From contig BSBM01000232.1 in the NCBI GenBank assembly GCA_027924585.1, positions 24,587,501 through 24,651,500 on the forward strand: a stretch of 64,000 nucleotides of DNA, given 5' to 3'. The position numbers and the translations under genes are program-made. Below, in pieces: positions 22,380-32,862 of this stretch; the first letter of the stretch is position 1; the number at the start of each line of letters is the position of its first letter. The notes beneath the pieces were generated by a model. That model ran no database searches. It worked only from the letters and a program-made list of their open reading frames with translations, and was not told the origin of the DNA. Source of the DNA: Larix kaempferi. Taxonomy: Eukaryota; Streptophyta; Pinopsida; Pinales; Pinaceae.

Positions 22380-25300
22380 TTGTTATGTCCTCGACGAGGA
22401 CATATATAAATCCTTATTTTTTATTAATTGAGAGTGGGTTTCGAATGTATTGCACCATTTGTACTGAGTTGGAGTTGTGGTTTCAATCTTACGAGGACAT
22501 TTGTACGTTGTGTTATATTGGATGGTGGGAGGATGATGCAAGCCTGGGCCTCCCCAAGCATGGGTGGTGCTTCTTGTGATGGATTTATGGCTAGTTTTTA
22601 CTGTATTTGGGGAATTATGGAGGTATGGAAACCAGAGGGAGGGTTTTTCCGATAGTGGTGAGGTCCTCTTCGGATGTTAGCAGTTGTTTGGTGGATTTTT
22701 AGGCGATGATGAGGTCAAATTCTAGTATGTGCTTTTGGCATGGATTTATTGCCAGTTTGTTGCTAGGTTTCATTACATTTGGGGATTTATGGAGGGACAA
22801 CGATTGGAGGAGGGTCTATCAAGCCATGACAAGATTTTCAGGCAATGATGAGGTTGGGTTGCAGCCTTCATGATTGCAATGTCTCATGCGGAGCTTTAAT
22901 TGTGCTTGGGCTGCTCTTAATGGTCTTTGAGGGACGCGCGAAATTTTTGGTTGTTGAATTTTGTTGTGCGCATACCCCAATGGAGAGCTTCATCAGGAGG
23001 ACTAGTTCGAGGGTTTTGTTGTGACTGGTTCGAGGGGTTTGTTTTGTTTGCTTGGGCTGTTACCTAGTGCCGTGACGGTGATCGAGACCTTTCTCCCTAT
23101 TTGCTGTTGTGATTGTGTTGCAGCGCGGTGTTGGTGTATTTGTGTTCTATGGTGGTTTATGTTGGTGGCGTCGGTGGTCTGTGTTTTTCTATGTACCTGG
23201 TGCGGCATTGATTATCAATTTCGTGGTTGTTTGTGCAAGGAATCGACTGCCAAGTATGTTCTTCCCCGGCTTCAAATGGCAATAGGATCTAGGTTCAAAT
23301 TTAACTAGGTTCAAATGTTGGTCCTTGCTTCGTCAAATTTAACTTTAGCTTAGAGCAGTTGATGGTTTCTGTAGCTTTTATCTAGTAATGGATTCTAATT
23401 TAAAAGTCTCCCTAGATTGCCAAGGCCCTGCCAGGTTCTTCGCTTGCAAAGCCTTGTCCTTTTTTGCTCAACATGTCTATTGAGTTTTAATTGGTGTTGT
23501 TCTCATGTCCATTGAGAGATGGTTCTAAGAAATGCTGCCATAATTTTATAGAGTCGTTTGGAGTATTCTGTAATTCTTTACATTGGGTTGATAGTAATTC
23601 ATGGATGGCCAATAATTCAATTTTGAGTAAATCTTGGTTGAACATCTCTGTTGCTTTGATATTTTAGTTATGTATCTGTTGTGAAATCATTTTAGCCGGT
23701 ACTTTTCCCCTGCGAGAAAAACCCAATGCTATGGAGCTTATGTGTATCAAGAGAAGCTTCGAGGCTTTTTCCTTGGGCAATTCTTAGGCCATTTATTTTT
23801 TTATGTCAGAAAAGTTGTTTTCTTATTTTCAATTGTATTTTGTGTCGATTAAATTCTTAGGCCGTTCGTAATGTGTGTTGTGAATTGTTCTATTTAGTTG
23901 TGCTTTCAGTAGTAGAAAGAGTTTCTTGCTTCTTTGCTTAAGCTCCCTTGCAAGTTTGGATTTCAAGGTCAAGGGATGCCATTTATTACATGTTGGGTTT
24001 ATTTTCCTATGTTTGTAATATATGTAGAAAATTCGCTCGAGCATACATATTATCTGTTAAACTGTTGAGGGTTGTTTTCCAATGCGAAGAAGCTTGAGGG
24101 TTGCATTGTTCTCTATCTGCTTCAAGTCATGCATAGACAATACATGGCCCATTTGTGACGTGAAGGTTGAAACGTTGTAGTATTCCTCTTATAAGGTGAG
24201 TTTGGTTTCTTTCTAGATCCAGTTCCTCTGGTTCAAGGATATCCCTATGTTTTGGGTGGATTTAATTGAATGATGTTAAGTCCAGTTGCATCTTGGTTAT
24301 GAAGTGAGGATGATACTTAGAGATTGCATTCAGACGATTTTGTTGTCGTTTGCATATGCTTCATCCAAGCTCACATAACAAATTATGTCCATGTAGTGCA
24401 TCTCAAAACAATTAGATTTTGTAGAGGCTGACAAAGGCATTCATGTTATAGTTATTTCATTGTGATTGCAGTTCCTTTATCCTTGTTCAAAGTGTGTGAT
24501 AAGTCTATTGCAGATAGCAAAAATCAAATTTCCAACAACCTTCCTAGGGGCAAAAGCTGTTGTGGGTTGCAGTATCAGAATTGTCACTTTGAATGAAATT
24601 GGAAATGCAACAACCCATTTGCAATTTGGACTTACTTTCATTATTAATTTCAATGTTTTTTTCTTGTAAGATTCTTGCAATGTTTGTTTCTATAGGTGAT
24701 TGAGGTTGTTTCACAACATCTACATAGTTAGAGGCTTCAACATTGGTTTTTTAAAAATTCGTTGTCATTGTTTTTGCGCTTTTATCACTAGCACAAAGAG
24801 TGAAAAGGTGTTTTTTTTTCTCCTCAATAACCACTTCCAAGTCAAAATCAGACTTTTAAACCAGGTCGACTATCTAAATTGTTCATATTTCTATAACATT
24901 CAATGTTTTCCATGTTTTAGTTGTAAACACTATTTGATGACTATGTCACATTTTTAATACATAAAAACTCTACTCATTTGGGTAAAACAAAATATACACA
25001 TTTATTAGAAGTTTAAATTTGTAATTATATATTTCCATTACTTGATTAACCTTACTTTGTTTTAAAATTAATCAAGTCCAAAGTTTTGGCTTTGGTTAAA
25101 GCAAGTCAAATAGGCTAACTCATATTTTTATTATTATTGTGACAAATATATTGTGTGCATTTGAAGATTTATTGGAAAAACAATCAACCACCAAAATTAT
25201 GTATACAATGTAGGATATTACATTATATGATTTGGGTTTCACTTGGCTTGCCTTTACAAGCGAGGTGTGCATTTTTTAGGCTACTAAATCTAATGTAACA

Positions 25301-26788
25301 CTTTTTGTAATGCCCATAATTGAATTTTAGAGCAACAATTGCATTTTTAATAATATTTTAGTATGGATTAAAATTTCATCTAATAAAAATGATAATTTTG
25401 ATATTTTAGTTTTTATAGTCTCATAAAATGCACACCTTATCTAGATTATGCACTCGTGAAGGGTAAATAAATGAAGGCAAATCTTTGTACAGGTTGGGGT
25501 GGCAAATTCTATATAAACGGTCTCTTTAAACTTGAATAGTTCAAAAGGACACCCTTGATTTACAAGTTCATTGAAGTTTTCATTGTAGTGTTAAGATTGC
25601 AAGTGTTTGTTTGTATAAGACATAAAAGTAATTTATAAAGGTTATTATTCGTTATAAAAGTTTGATTACTTTATAAAAATTTGTTTACTTTATATGAGAG
25701 TATTATATGAGAGTATTGATAATTGCATTCATTAACCTGTATACATGAAATCTAAAAAAGAGATATTTGAGCATACATTTTTCAGTGTGCATAATCTAAA
25801 GCAATTCTCAACTAATTGAGCATCTTTTGGGAAAATAACAAAATTGCAGTGAATGGAACTTTGTTTGGTCCAAATTATAGAGGATAATTATGTTTTTGTC
25901 CATAAATTCAACTTGAACCAACACAACCATGGCAACAATTGAAATAGAATTGTCCCAAGATGAGATTTTCACAATGGAAAAAAATCGAAAAGAGTGTAGA
26001 TGCATGGAGATACAAATAATTAACCAACAAGTATGTTAATTATCTTGAGAAAAGCTTAAGCATAAGATTTTGTTTTTAGATAGTTCAATTTCAAAAATCA
26101 TGAGCTAGATAATGCCATTCATAATTATGATCCTAAGGCTATGGAATTGATATTTTTAGGAGAGGGTCTATTTGGATTCCAATTTGATTGTAAAAACAAC
26201 ACAAATTCCACACATAGGGGTCAATGCTCAACTCTAAGAAAACCTGCAAACCGAAAAATAATGAGATAACCAATAAAATTTGTGGGAAAAGGTATATGTT
26301 CCCATTAATGGTTTAAAAATACAAGATATCCCCTCCTAAGACTACTCAAAACCTTGGTTTAGATAATTCTCAACACAAGTAGGAATCATCACAAGCAATA
26401 TGTTTTGGGTGACTACATGAGGTCGATCATACATTGGCTAAAAGCCATGGTAGATAAGGTGCCCCTCATCTAATGGCTAAGAAATTACATTATTCCCTAT
26501 AAAAGAGTCAAATGAATAGGGTTAAATTTGGTTTCCTAGGTACATTACAAAAAATTATAGATTTATATCGACTCAACATTGTTCAAATGGAGACTCTTGA
26601 TGATATCAATATCCCTGAAACTTCATATTTTTCACAACCATTTGGGATTAAAACTTACATTAGGAGATGAAAAATGATGAAAAGTAATGTGAAAGCACTT
26701 GTACATTGTATGAAAAATAATGTGAAGGTTTGAAAATTTTCAACCATAATATGTTCAATGAATTTAACATCTATGGAAAAGGTGATGT
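22380..26788. other. Unassigned DNA, G/T-skewed in its first part
   Basis: No gene can be supported. About 22390-23250 is clearly richer in G and T than in C and A on the plus strand. It contains a loosely repeated phrase (GGATTTATGGCTAG..., GGGGAATTATGGAGG at about 22577-22625, then a similar GGATTTATTGCCAG..., GGGGATTTATGGAGG at about 22741-22795). This may be the 3' part of an old retroelement. 23300-26788 is A/T-rich with short open frames only. Confidence 0.3.
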
Positions 26789-26809
26789 TGCCATAACTTT
26801 AGAAGAATT

Positions 26810-27020
26810 TTTTATTTTTTTAACCATGGGAACAACAACTTCCCAAGGGTATACTCAACAGCTCGCAAGCCAAATATACCAGAAACTTGTGACTTAGCAA
26901 GGGTCGAGACATTCCGAAACTCTTTATCCCAGGGAAAGCCTCTATCCCAGGGGTTGCGTACCCTTCGAGCCTTGTCACAACGGGCCAATGAGCAACCCTA
27001 GCCCCCACTAGTTTTGAACC
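26810..27020 (-). mobile_element. 5'-truncated SINE-like retroposon
   Basis: A 211-bp segment is flanked by 21-bp direct repeats TGCCATAACTTTARAAGAATT (26789-26809 and 27021-27041, one mismatch), as for target-primed reverse transcription. Read on the minus strand it starts GGTTCAAAACT, close to the tRNA pol III B-box consensus GGTTCGANNCC, and ends in an A-rich tail (TTAAAAAAATAAAAAA). Box A is missing, so it would be a SINE truncated at its 5' end; a truncated LINE tail is the alternative. Confidence 0.65.
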
Positions 27021-27307
27021 TGCCATAACTTTAAAAGAATTACTTGGATTTGAAAATGAAGCTCTAGGGCAGGAAGATGTGTACAATAATATGGAACCAA
27101 GTAGGAGCACAATCAAAATTTGCCAATGTGTGATAACTGGCAAATCGCCCCCTGTCGGTGACGGAAAATTTTCCGACGAGGCACAGTTCCATCCTTTCTC
27201 GTTATTTTTTTGGAATTTCGTCGATCTGTGTCGTCTTAAAATGGGCCAAAACCCCTAGGGACATGGCATAGTTCAGCAATAAATGGGATGAAACTACGAT
27301 TCCGTGA

Positions 27308-27371
27308 TTTTTATAACCGGATCTAAGGAACAAATCGCGGTTTTTATAACCAGATCTAAGGAACAAATCGC
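27308..27371. repeat. Tandem duplication of 33 bp
   Basis: TTTTTATAACCGGATCTAAG and its continuation to AAATCGC occur at 27308 and again at 27341, with one base changed. It lies at the point where the PPR reading frame ends and adds 11 codons without shifting the frame. Confidence 0.8.
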
Positions 27372-28098
27372 CAAAAAAGCGACGCCGAATTTGCCATCTT
27401 TTCCAAGGCTGCATTGACATGATTCTTTTGGCAGAGAGCCGCAATAAGCATCTCATAAGTGTTTCTTATGAGAGAAAACTCCATCTTCCCAAATAATTCC
27501 ATGACTTCATTCAGCATATCCGGATCATCATGCCAGGCAGTAGCGAAAGAAAATATTTTGGCAGAATAATCGCAAGAAACAGCTAATCTCTTTGACAAAA
27601 CCCTCCGCGGGGCTTCAAAGTCCTTAGAGTGCCCGACAATATCAGTGAGCCTGTCATAATTTGACATCGCGTGTTTGAACCCTGGTTGTAGTTTGGCCCA
27701 TTGGAAAAATCTAAGAGTCAAACTCGGGGAACTTATTTTATCAAATACATTGTTTACTAGTTGTGGAGTTACCTGAATACGCAGTTGAGTGAAGGTTGCT
27801 TCTATTTCTTCATCGCCTTTTTCAACAACTTGACTGACTTCTCTTCTAGTATCCACCAGCTTCCGTCTCTTTTTTTTTCTGGGATTTTGTCAGTTTCGTC
27901 ATAAGTTGAGTTGTTATCTTCAAACCCTGGTTGTGCATTGCATGAGGATGGTTGGTGATCAGATCGCCGCCAGTGGCTACAAGGATAGCTTGATGCACAG
28001 AGAGTTGGAGCTCGTTCTTTCAGCAGGCACCCATGTGAAAACAAGGATCGCTTAACATGCTTGGACAAATCTCGCCTGCCGTGCAACCGACTTGCCAA
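27356..28098 (-). pseudogene. PPR protein gene, truncated and frameshifted
   Basis: The second block (27856-27356) reads LRFFQWAKLQPGFKHAMSNY, SKDFEAPRRVL, then EVMELFGKMEFSLIRNTYEM and IAALCQKNHVNAALEKM, the typical N-terminal part of a plant P-class pentatricopeptide protein, which binds organelle RNA. The first block (28098-27802) is Arg/Ser-rich (MASRLHGRRDLSKHVKRSLF if TTG-initiated), as expected of an organelle-targeting peptide. The two blocks are offset by one base at the A/T homopolymer near 27871-27879. The frame ends after about two repeats, whereas such proteins usually have ten or more, and no in-frame ATG precedes the first block. It is probably a truncated pseudogene; a missing intron or assembly error is possible. 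Confidence 0.7.
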
Positions 28099-28277
28099 AC
28101 CAAAGTAGCTGCAAATGCCAGAGCCGAATAGATCATGGGAGCAGCTATGGGTTTGGCATCAGACAGAACCAAATAGTCCCATCTTCTCTCCCATATTCTG
28201 CTTGCTACCTCTACCTATAACGCCAACGTCCCTACTGCGTCTACAAACACGAAATTGAAGATGCCAAAGAGTGCTTT

Positions 28278-28790
28278 ATGTATAACAATCTATCGTTTCT
28301 ACTAATTTGTGAAATCCATTGCTCAAGAATTCAACAGTTATTGAGTAAGTATTATGTTGGTGTTGCAGGTATAACTTTGGGTTTTGTCCAAATGGGCCTT
28401 ATTGCCAATACAAACATAAGAAGGTCCCTGCTCCGCCTCCCCCCTGTACTAGAGCAGGTTTTTGAGAATCTTAAACAGGCCGAGGCAAGCAAAGCTGCTT
28501 TCAGAGAAATCAGTCCCCTCAGACCCCATCAAATCAGGAAAGGAAATTTGATTATATTGAAGAGGAAAAAGCAGAATGGTACCCCAGTAATATTAAAGTA
28601 TTCCCTATTACTCATTCATGGCTTCCACAAGGCAGTTCAAGGTCTCTTTGTTCTCCATTACTATTTAGTTTTGGTGGTGTTCATTTTATCTATTGCATAT
28701 ACGTGCAATATGTTTTTTAATAGACGTTTCAGACCAATTGATTTGATTTCATTGATCCCAACGTTGATTACAGTGAGAGTACCAATTTGA
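28278..28790 (+). CDS. Hypothetical ORF or exon
   Basis: A 170-codon open frame, long for such A/T-rich DNA. The middle reads like true protein (GFVQMGLIANTNIRRSLLRL, EQVFENLKQAEASKAAFREI, RPHQIRKGNLIILKRKK), while the ends are rich in Leu/Ile/Tyr/Phe. A possible splice acceptor TTGGTGTTGCAG ends at about 28364, just before GITLGFVQMG, so the real part may be an internal exon. It lies upstream of and divergent from the PPR relic. I do not recognise the family. Confidence 0.35.
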   Translation: MYNNLSFLLICEIHCSRIQQLLSKYYVGVAGITLGFVQMGLIANTNIRRSLLRLPPVLEQVFENLKQAEASKAAFREISPLRPHQIRKGNLIILKRKKQNGTPVILKYSLLLIHGFHKAVQGLFVLHYYLVLVVFILSIAYTCNMFFNRRFRPIDLISLIPTLITVRVPI

Positions 28791-28830
28791 TTTGACTTCA
28801 TTGATCTCCAACGTTGATTGCACTGAGTGT
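28734..28830. repeat. Tandem duplication of 48 bp
   Basis: CCAATTGATTTGATTTCATT and what follows recurs as CCAATTTGATTTGACTTCAT from 28782. The copies have diverged at several positions. The first copy lies inside the 3' end of the open frame 28278-28790, which ends within the second copy. Confidence 0.75.
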
Positions 28831-29722
28831 ATCTCAGGAGCTTACAGAAAGATGTTATCTTAAAAAACATATGCCATAAATCTGGAAGAACTCTCCACCA
28901 ATACTTTGATAGCACAAGTTTTGAAACCAAAATACTATTTAGTTATCATTTGGCAACTTCGATTCAGTCTTTGTTGTTCAGGGCCTGAGATTACTGAATA
29001 TCATATATCTCCATTGTTCTTCATTCCCTCGATCCAGATATTTATTGTGAAGAGCAATGATATAGAAAATTTCTCGCTCGGCCCAACGAGGATTGTGGGC
29101 AACTCTGCACAGAAATGAAGAAATTCTTAACGAAGCCTTCCATACATGTGATCATGTTATTCTCATCTACTCTGTTAATCAAACGCATCATTTTCAGGTG
29201 TGTTTCACTGCCATAGCTTAGTGGTTGAGAATCGAGATTATTCAGTTTAAAGTTTACATTTTGGTTGCCGGTGTAAAGTCTATGTTATCTTGTGTGTGAG
29301 GAGCATCTAATGGGTGTGGAGCTAAGTTAATACTTGACTTCGGGTTTTGAATGGATTGCTGCCAAGATGACGTCGGAAATCGGTGCTGTGCCCGGGAATA
29401 AATTCCGATGAATATTTTTCAAGAACCCTAAGCGATACATACCAGAATATAAGACTCAGTTTTTTAATTAAATCAATGACTTTTTTTTTACATTTTTCAA
29501 CACCAACACGAAATGAATATAATTCACACTCTCACTTAGACATAGTTACACCATAGTTTAGCTATAATATGGTTAATCTTAGTTATTATGTCCATGACAT
29601 AATGGATTCATTTCGGACATATTAGTCTAGTCGTACAATTCACAACTTTTTTATTTTACCAAGTTTTGTAATGTTTTGGTTATGATTCATTCCTCGTAAT
29701 TTGTGGCGGGGGTTTTGGCTGC
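28831..29722. other. Intergenic, nothing recognised
   Basis: No gene, RNA or repeat can be supported. The A/T content rises between 29460 and 29700, just before the GC-rich block at 29700-29910. Confidence 0.4.
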
Positions 29723-29728
29723 CACGTG
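29723..29728 (+). promoter_or_regulatory. G-box (CACGTG) upstream of candidate exon
   Basis: GCCACGTGTC is a perfect G-box, a site for plant bZIP and bHLH factors. It is 66 bp before the ATG at 29794 in a locally GC-rich block. Single motifs occur by chance; the position next to a GC-rich open frame gives it some weight. Confidence 0.4.
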
Positions 29729-29793
29729 TCTCATCCGTCCCGTCCTTTGTCCGGCGTTATGTGCGATGACATGAGTTTGAGAACGCGAAATTA

Positions 29794-29910
29794 ATGGAGT
29801 CGGTGATGAAAGAGCTCGAGGATCTGAAGGTGGCTGGGAAGGGGGGCAGTCGTTGGGAAGGGGGCCACGGGACCGTGCTCTTGGTCCCGAGGGAAGGCAA
29901 CAACAGGAAG
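29794..29910 (+). CDS. Candidate first exon of a host gene
   Basis: ATG at 29794 opens MESVMKELEDLKVAGKGGSR and continues with WEGGHGTVLLVPREGNNRK. It ends at AACAGGAAG followed by GTGCG, a plausible 5' splice site, exactly in phase after 39 codons. The block is much richer in G+C than its surroundings, as plant first exons often are. I do not recognise the family. Unspliced, the frame runs on for nine more codons and stops. Confidence 0.4.
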
Positions 29911-30667
29911 GTGCGAATTTCGTTGTTCCGGTATCTTTTATAGGTGTTTTTAACGCTCATCGCGTTATGTGTTCCTCCATGCATTCAATTGCTCAATTTC
30001 TCCAGGTACTAGCTCTTCCTCCAGGTACTCACTCTCATGCTGCAATTTTTTTTATTTTCTTCAAGTATCATTCTATTATATGTTCATCTTGCCTCTATAG
30101 GTTACATTTCAATTAATGTCGATATCCATCACTGCATTCAGTCATGAATGTTTTCAATAACAAAGTATCAAAGGATGAGGACAAGCGGATTGAATTGAAT
30201 TGCTCTCAGAAAATTTAGCCAAACATCCCAGTTGGCGTATGCATCTCAAAGATGAAATTATTCTATTCTGAAACCCAAGTGCCCATTACACTTCATGTTC
30301 TTCTTCATATAGCTTACAGCCTGTTGGGTTATTGCCTGTCAATCTCAAACCCTAATTGACTAGTTATTCTCCACCTATAACGTCCATATATATATACCAA
30401 CATATAGTGTGCATATTCTTTTTTTTTCCTTCCCTTTTTTCTAAGCCCGGAGCAAATTTGAAGCCGCTTCCATTTTCTAAGGGTTGATAGACAAAGACCA
30501 TTTCTTTTCTTCTATAAGTGCTTCCTTCAAACTCCAAAAGCATTGCTATAGGATCCAATACTTCATACACCACAAGCAGTCCACTTTCATGACATGGGCA
30601 TGTTTGATTCGGCTGAGTTCCCACAACATTGGGTTACTTTTCTGTAAAAAACACCCTATGTTTTTGG

Positions 30668-30837
30668 GAGAATTGAAACTTGGTGGATTGTCCCAACTAC
30701 TTATTTTTGTCTCTGTGAGAATTGGAACTTGTTGGATTGCCCCAGCTGCTTAATCTTGTATGTGGGAGAATTGAAACTTGGTGATTGCCCCAACTCTTTA
30801 TTTTTGTCTTTGGGAGAATTGAAGCTTGGTGGATGGC
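30668..30837 (+). repeat. Three and a half tandem copies of a 48-49-bp unit
   Basis: GAGAATTGAAACTTGGTGG marks the unit start at 30668, 30717, 30766 and 30814. Units also share CCCAACT and TTATTTTTGTCT. The interval between the two candidate exons (29911-31938) otherwise shows only A/T-rich non-coding DNA. A minus-strand open frame at 30364-30624 (VVYEVLDPIAMLLEFEG) is noted but has no context. Confidence 0.85.
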
Positions 30838-31135
30838 TTGACATCTCGGTGCCTTCACTGCTGAACCAGGACCCCATTGGAAAATACCATTTAACTTGAT
30901 AATGGACGGTATTAAATAAATGAATGTGTTGTATTTTTTCTTGGCTGGACACATTATGTTTAGTAGAGATTTTATCCATTCATCATGTTAAACTTCAATT
31001 GGAATTAAGGCCCAGTTTAGGTCAGCATTATTGAAACTTTTGATGTTTCTATTTTGTTATGTTTAGAGCAAGGTAGTGCTTGCTCTGTCTTACACAACCA
31101 CGTAGCCTTTTCTGTTATAAATTATAATTACAAGA

Positions 31136-31410
31136 GAGGCTTCCTTTCTAGACAGTGCTTTTTTTCTTTGGCCATTGAAGTCATTAATCCATGGGTTGTT
31201 CACTGATATCTCTTTCAAGTCATTACAGTGTTGTCATACAAAAATGTAATGTTGAATTAAAAAATTCAAAATGAGGGGCATCCTTTGTTGACGGGCTTTT
31301 TTTCATTGATCATTTAAGTCAGTAATCCATGGGCTGTGTACCGAGATCTGTTTCTGGTCATTACACTGTTGTCATTCAGAAATGTAACGTTGTTGAATTA
31401 AAAATTCAAA
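31136..31410. repeat. Diverged tandem duplication of 137 bp
   Basis: The stretch from GAGGCTTCCTTTC, through TAATCCATGGG and GTCATTACAGTGTTGTCAT, to AAAAATTCAAAAT at 31136-31272 recurs at 31273-31410 with scattered substitutions. It is non-coding. Confidence 0.8.
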
Positions 31411-31938
31411 TTGCACTTAAAAGAAATTGAAAGCTAATATTTGATGTATGCAATATTATGTTAAATAGACAATTTAGGTGACTCCAGTTGGGGACTTTCG
31501 TGTATCTAGAGTTTTTGCATCTGCTGATCTTTATATTGACCAATAGACCTTCCAGTATATGTTATATGCTTTAAGTTGCAATACCACTTCCAGCCTGCCA
31601 CAAATCTCTTGCTTTGTATAGCTCCTTCTTCGAATTGTTAGAGTTTTGCTTGGTGTCACTTAATGCTATTACATATTGACAGAAAAAAGGTTTTAATTTG
31701 CAATTTTAATTGTGTTTTTGTTGAATAATCATCTTAGGCAAGTGTCCTAGGAGACTTATTTAGATGTCATATTACATTATCTTAAGATAACATCATAGTA
31801 GTGCATTGGCTCATCCATGCTTGACTCATTCACGCCTAATCTCCACCTTCGCCCAAGTATTTTAACGCCTGATGAGATGTGATTATATTGGCTTTTACAC
31901 TCCCAACCATTATTGTTTAGACTACAATTTCAATGTAG

Positions 31939-31994
31939 ATGGAACAAGAAATGGAAAGACTTCCAAAGCCTATGCGGTCCACCTTTAAAACAGA
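31939..31994 (+). CDS. Possible internal exon
   Basis: TTTCAATGTAG precedes ATGGAACAAGAAATGG, giving MEQEMERLPKPMRSTFKTE, then GAG followed by GTTGGT. Both borders fit plant splice consensus (AG before, GT after), and the peptide looks natural. It may belong to the same gene as the exon at 29794. If the gene is real, further exons should lie downstream, but I could not find them before the AT-rich block. Confidence 0.3.
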
Positions 31995-32710
31995 GGTTGG
32001 TATTTTTTTTTTACAAAAGCGATTTCATTCCAAATTGACAAAAGTTTCCTCCAGATCCAGATCCAACTCTGCTCGGTGGTCCATTATTCAATTATGTGTC
32101 TTATGTCCTGAACGCATTCACTCTCAATTCCAACTTTTACTACTTGATGGATCCAACAGCTATAATGGTTATTTGACCAAAGCTTCACTACCAACGATTC
32201 TAGCTTGGCGTTTCAATTCAACGCTAATTTGGGGTTTCAATAGCAGACTCTTGAACACTTGATTTATCTAAGGCGATTTTCCCTAATCGAATTCCGAAGC
32301 ATGAGTGCCCTAATTACCTATAAGTTGGGCACTATTAACCAATTTTTTATGCTATACAACAATTCATATTCTCTTAAAATATTTCCAACGCCCATTATAA
32401 ACTGGAATGTATAATATCAAAGGATTCAACCATGATTTACCTCTACATAAATTGCCCACACGCTGTTGATCAATTGGCTTGAATCCCTTCTGAATGGTTT
32501 GCTGGATTACTCTGTCACGTGTTAGGTGATACACATTTCCACGGGGTAAATTTCTTCAGCGCAGATTTGATTTTCAGATGACCATGCCAACACCAAATCA
32601 AACCACAATCTGTAATTGTTCATCAATGCATTCTTAACAACTCAGAATTTTTATCATGTCTCCCATAAATCGACTCCTCAGATCGATTTCCCTTATTCCA
32701 ATAAAAAAAA

Positions 32711-32862
32711 CAACTCTCTCTCTCTCTCTCAGGGTTGACCATGATTATCCAATAGAATCATATCTCTATGGAGTACTTCATACAATCAACTCTCTCTCTC
32801 TCTCTCAGGGTTGACCATGATTATCCAATAGAATCATATCTCTATGGAGTACTTCATACAAT
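32711..32862. repeat. Exact 76-bp tandem duplication with a CT microsatellite
   Basis: CAAC followed by (TC)8 and AGGGTTGACCATG occurs at 32711 and 32787. The two 76-bp copies are identical by eye, including the microsatellite length, which implies a very recent duplication, or a collapse or expansion in assembly. Confidence 0.92.

Noticed and set aside
26820-27143. 107-codon minus frame as a gene
   Set aside because: It spans the SINE-like insertion and its flanks, so the frame is accidental.
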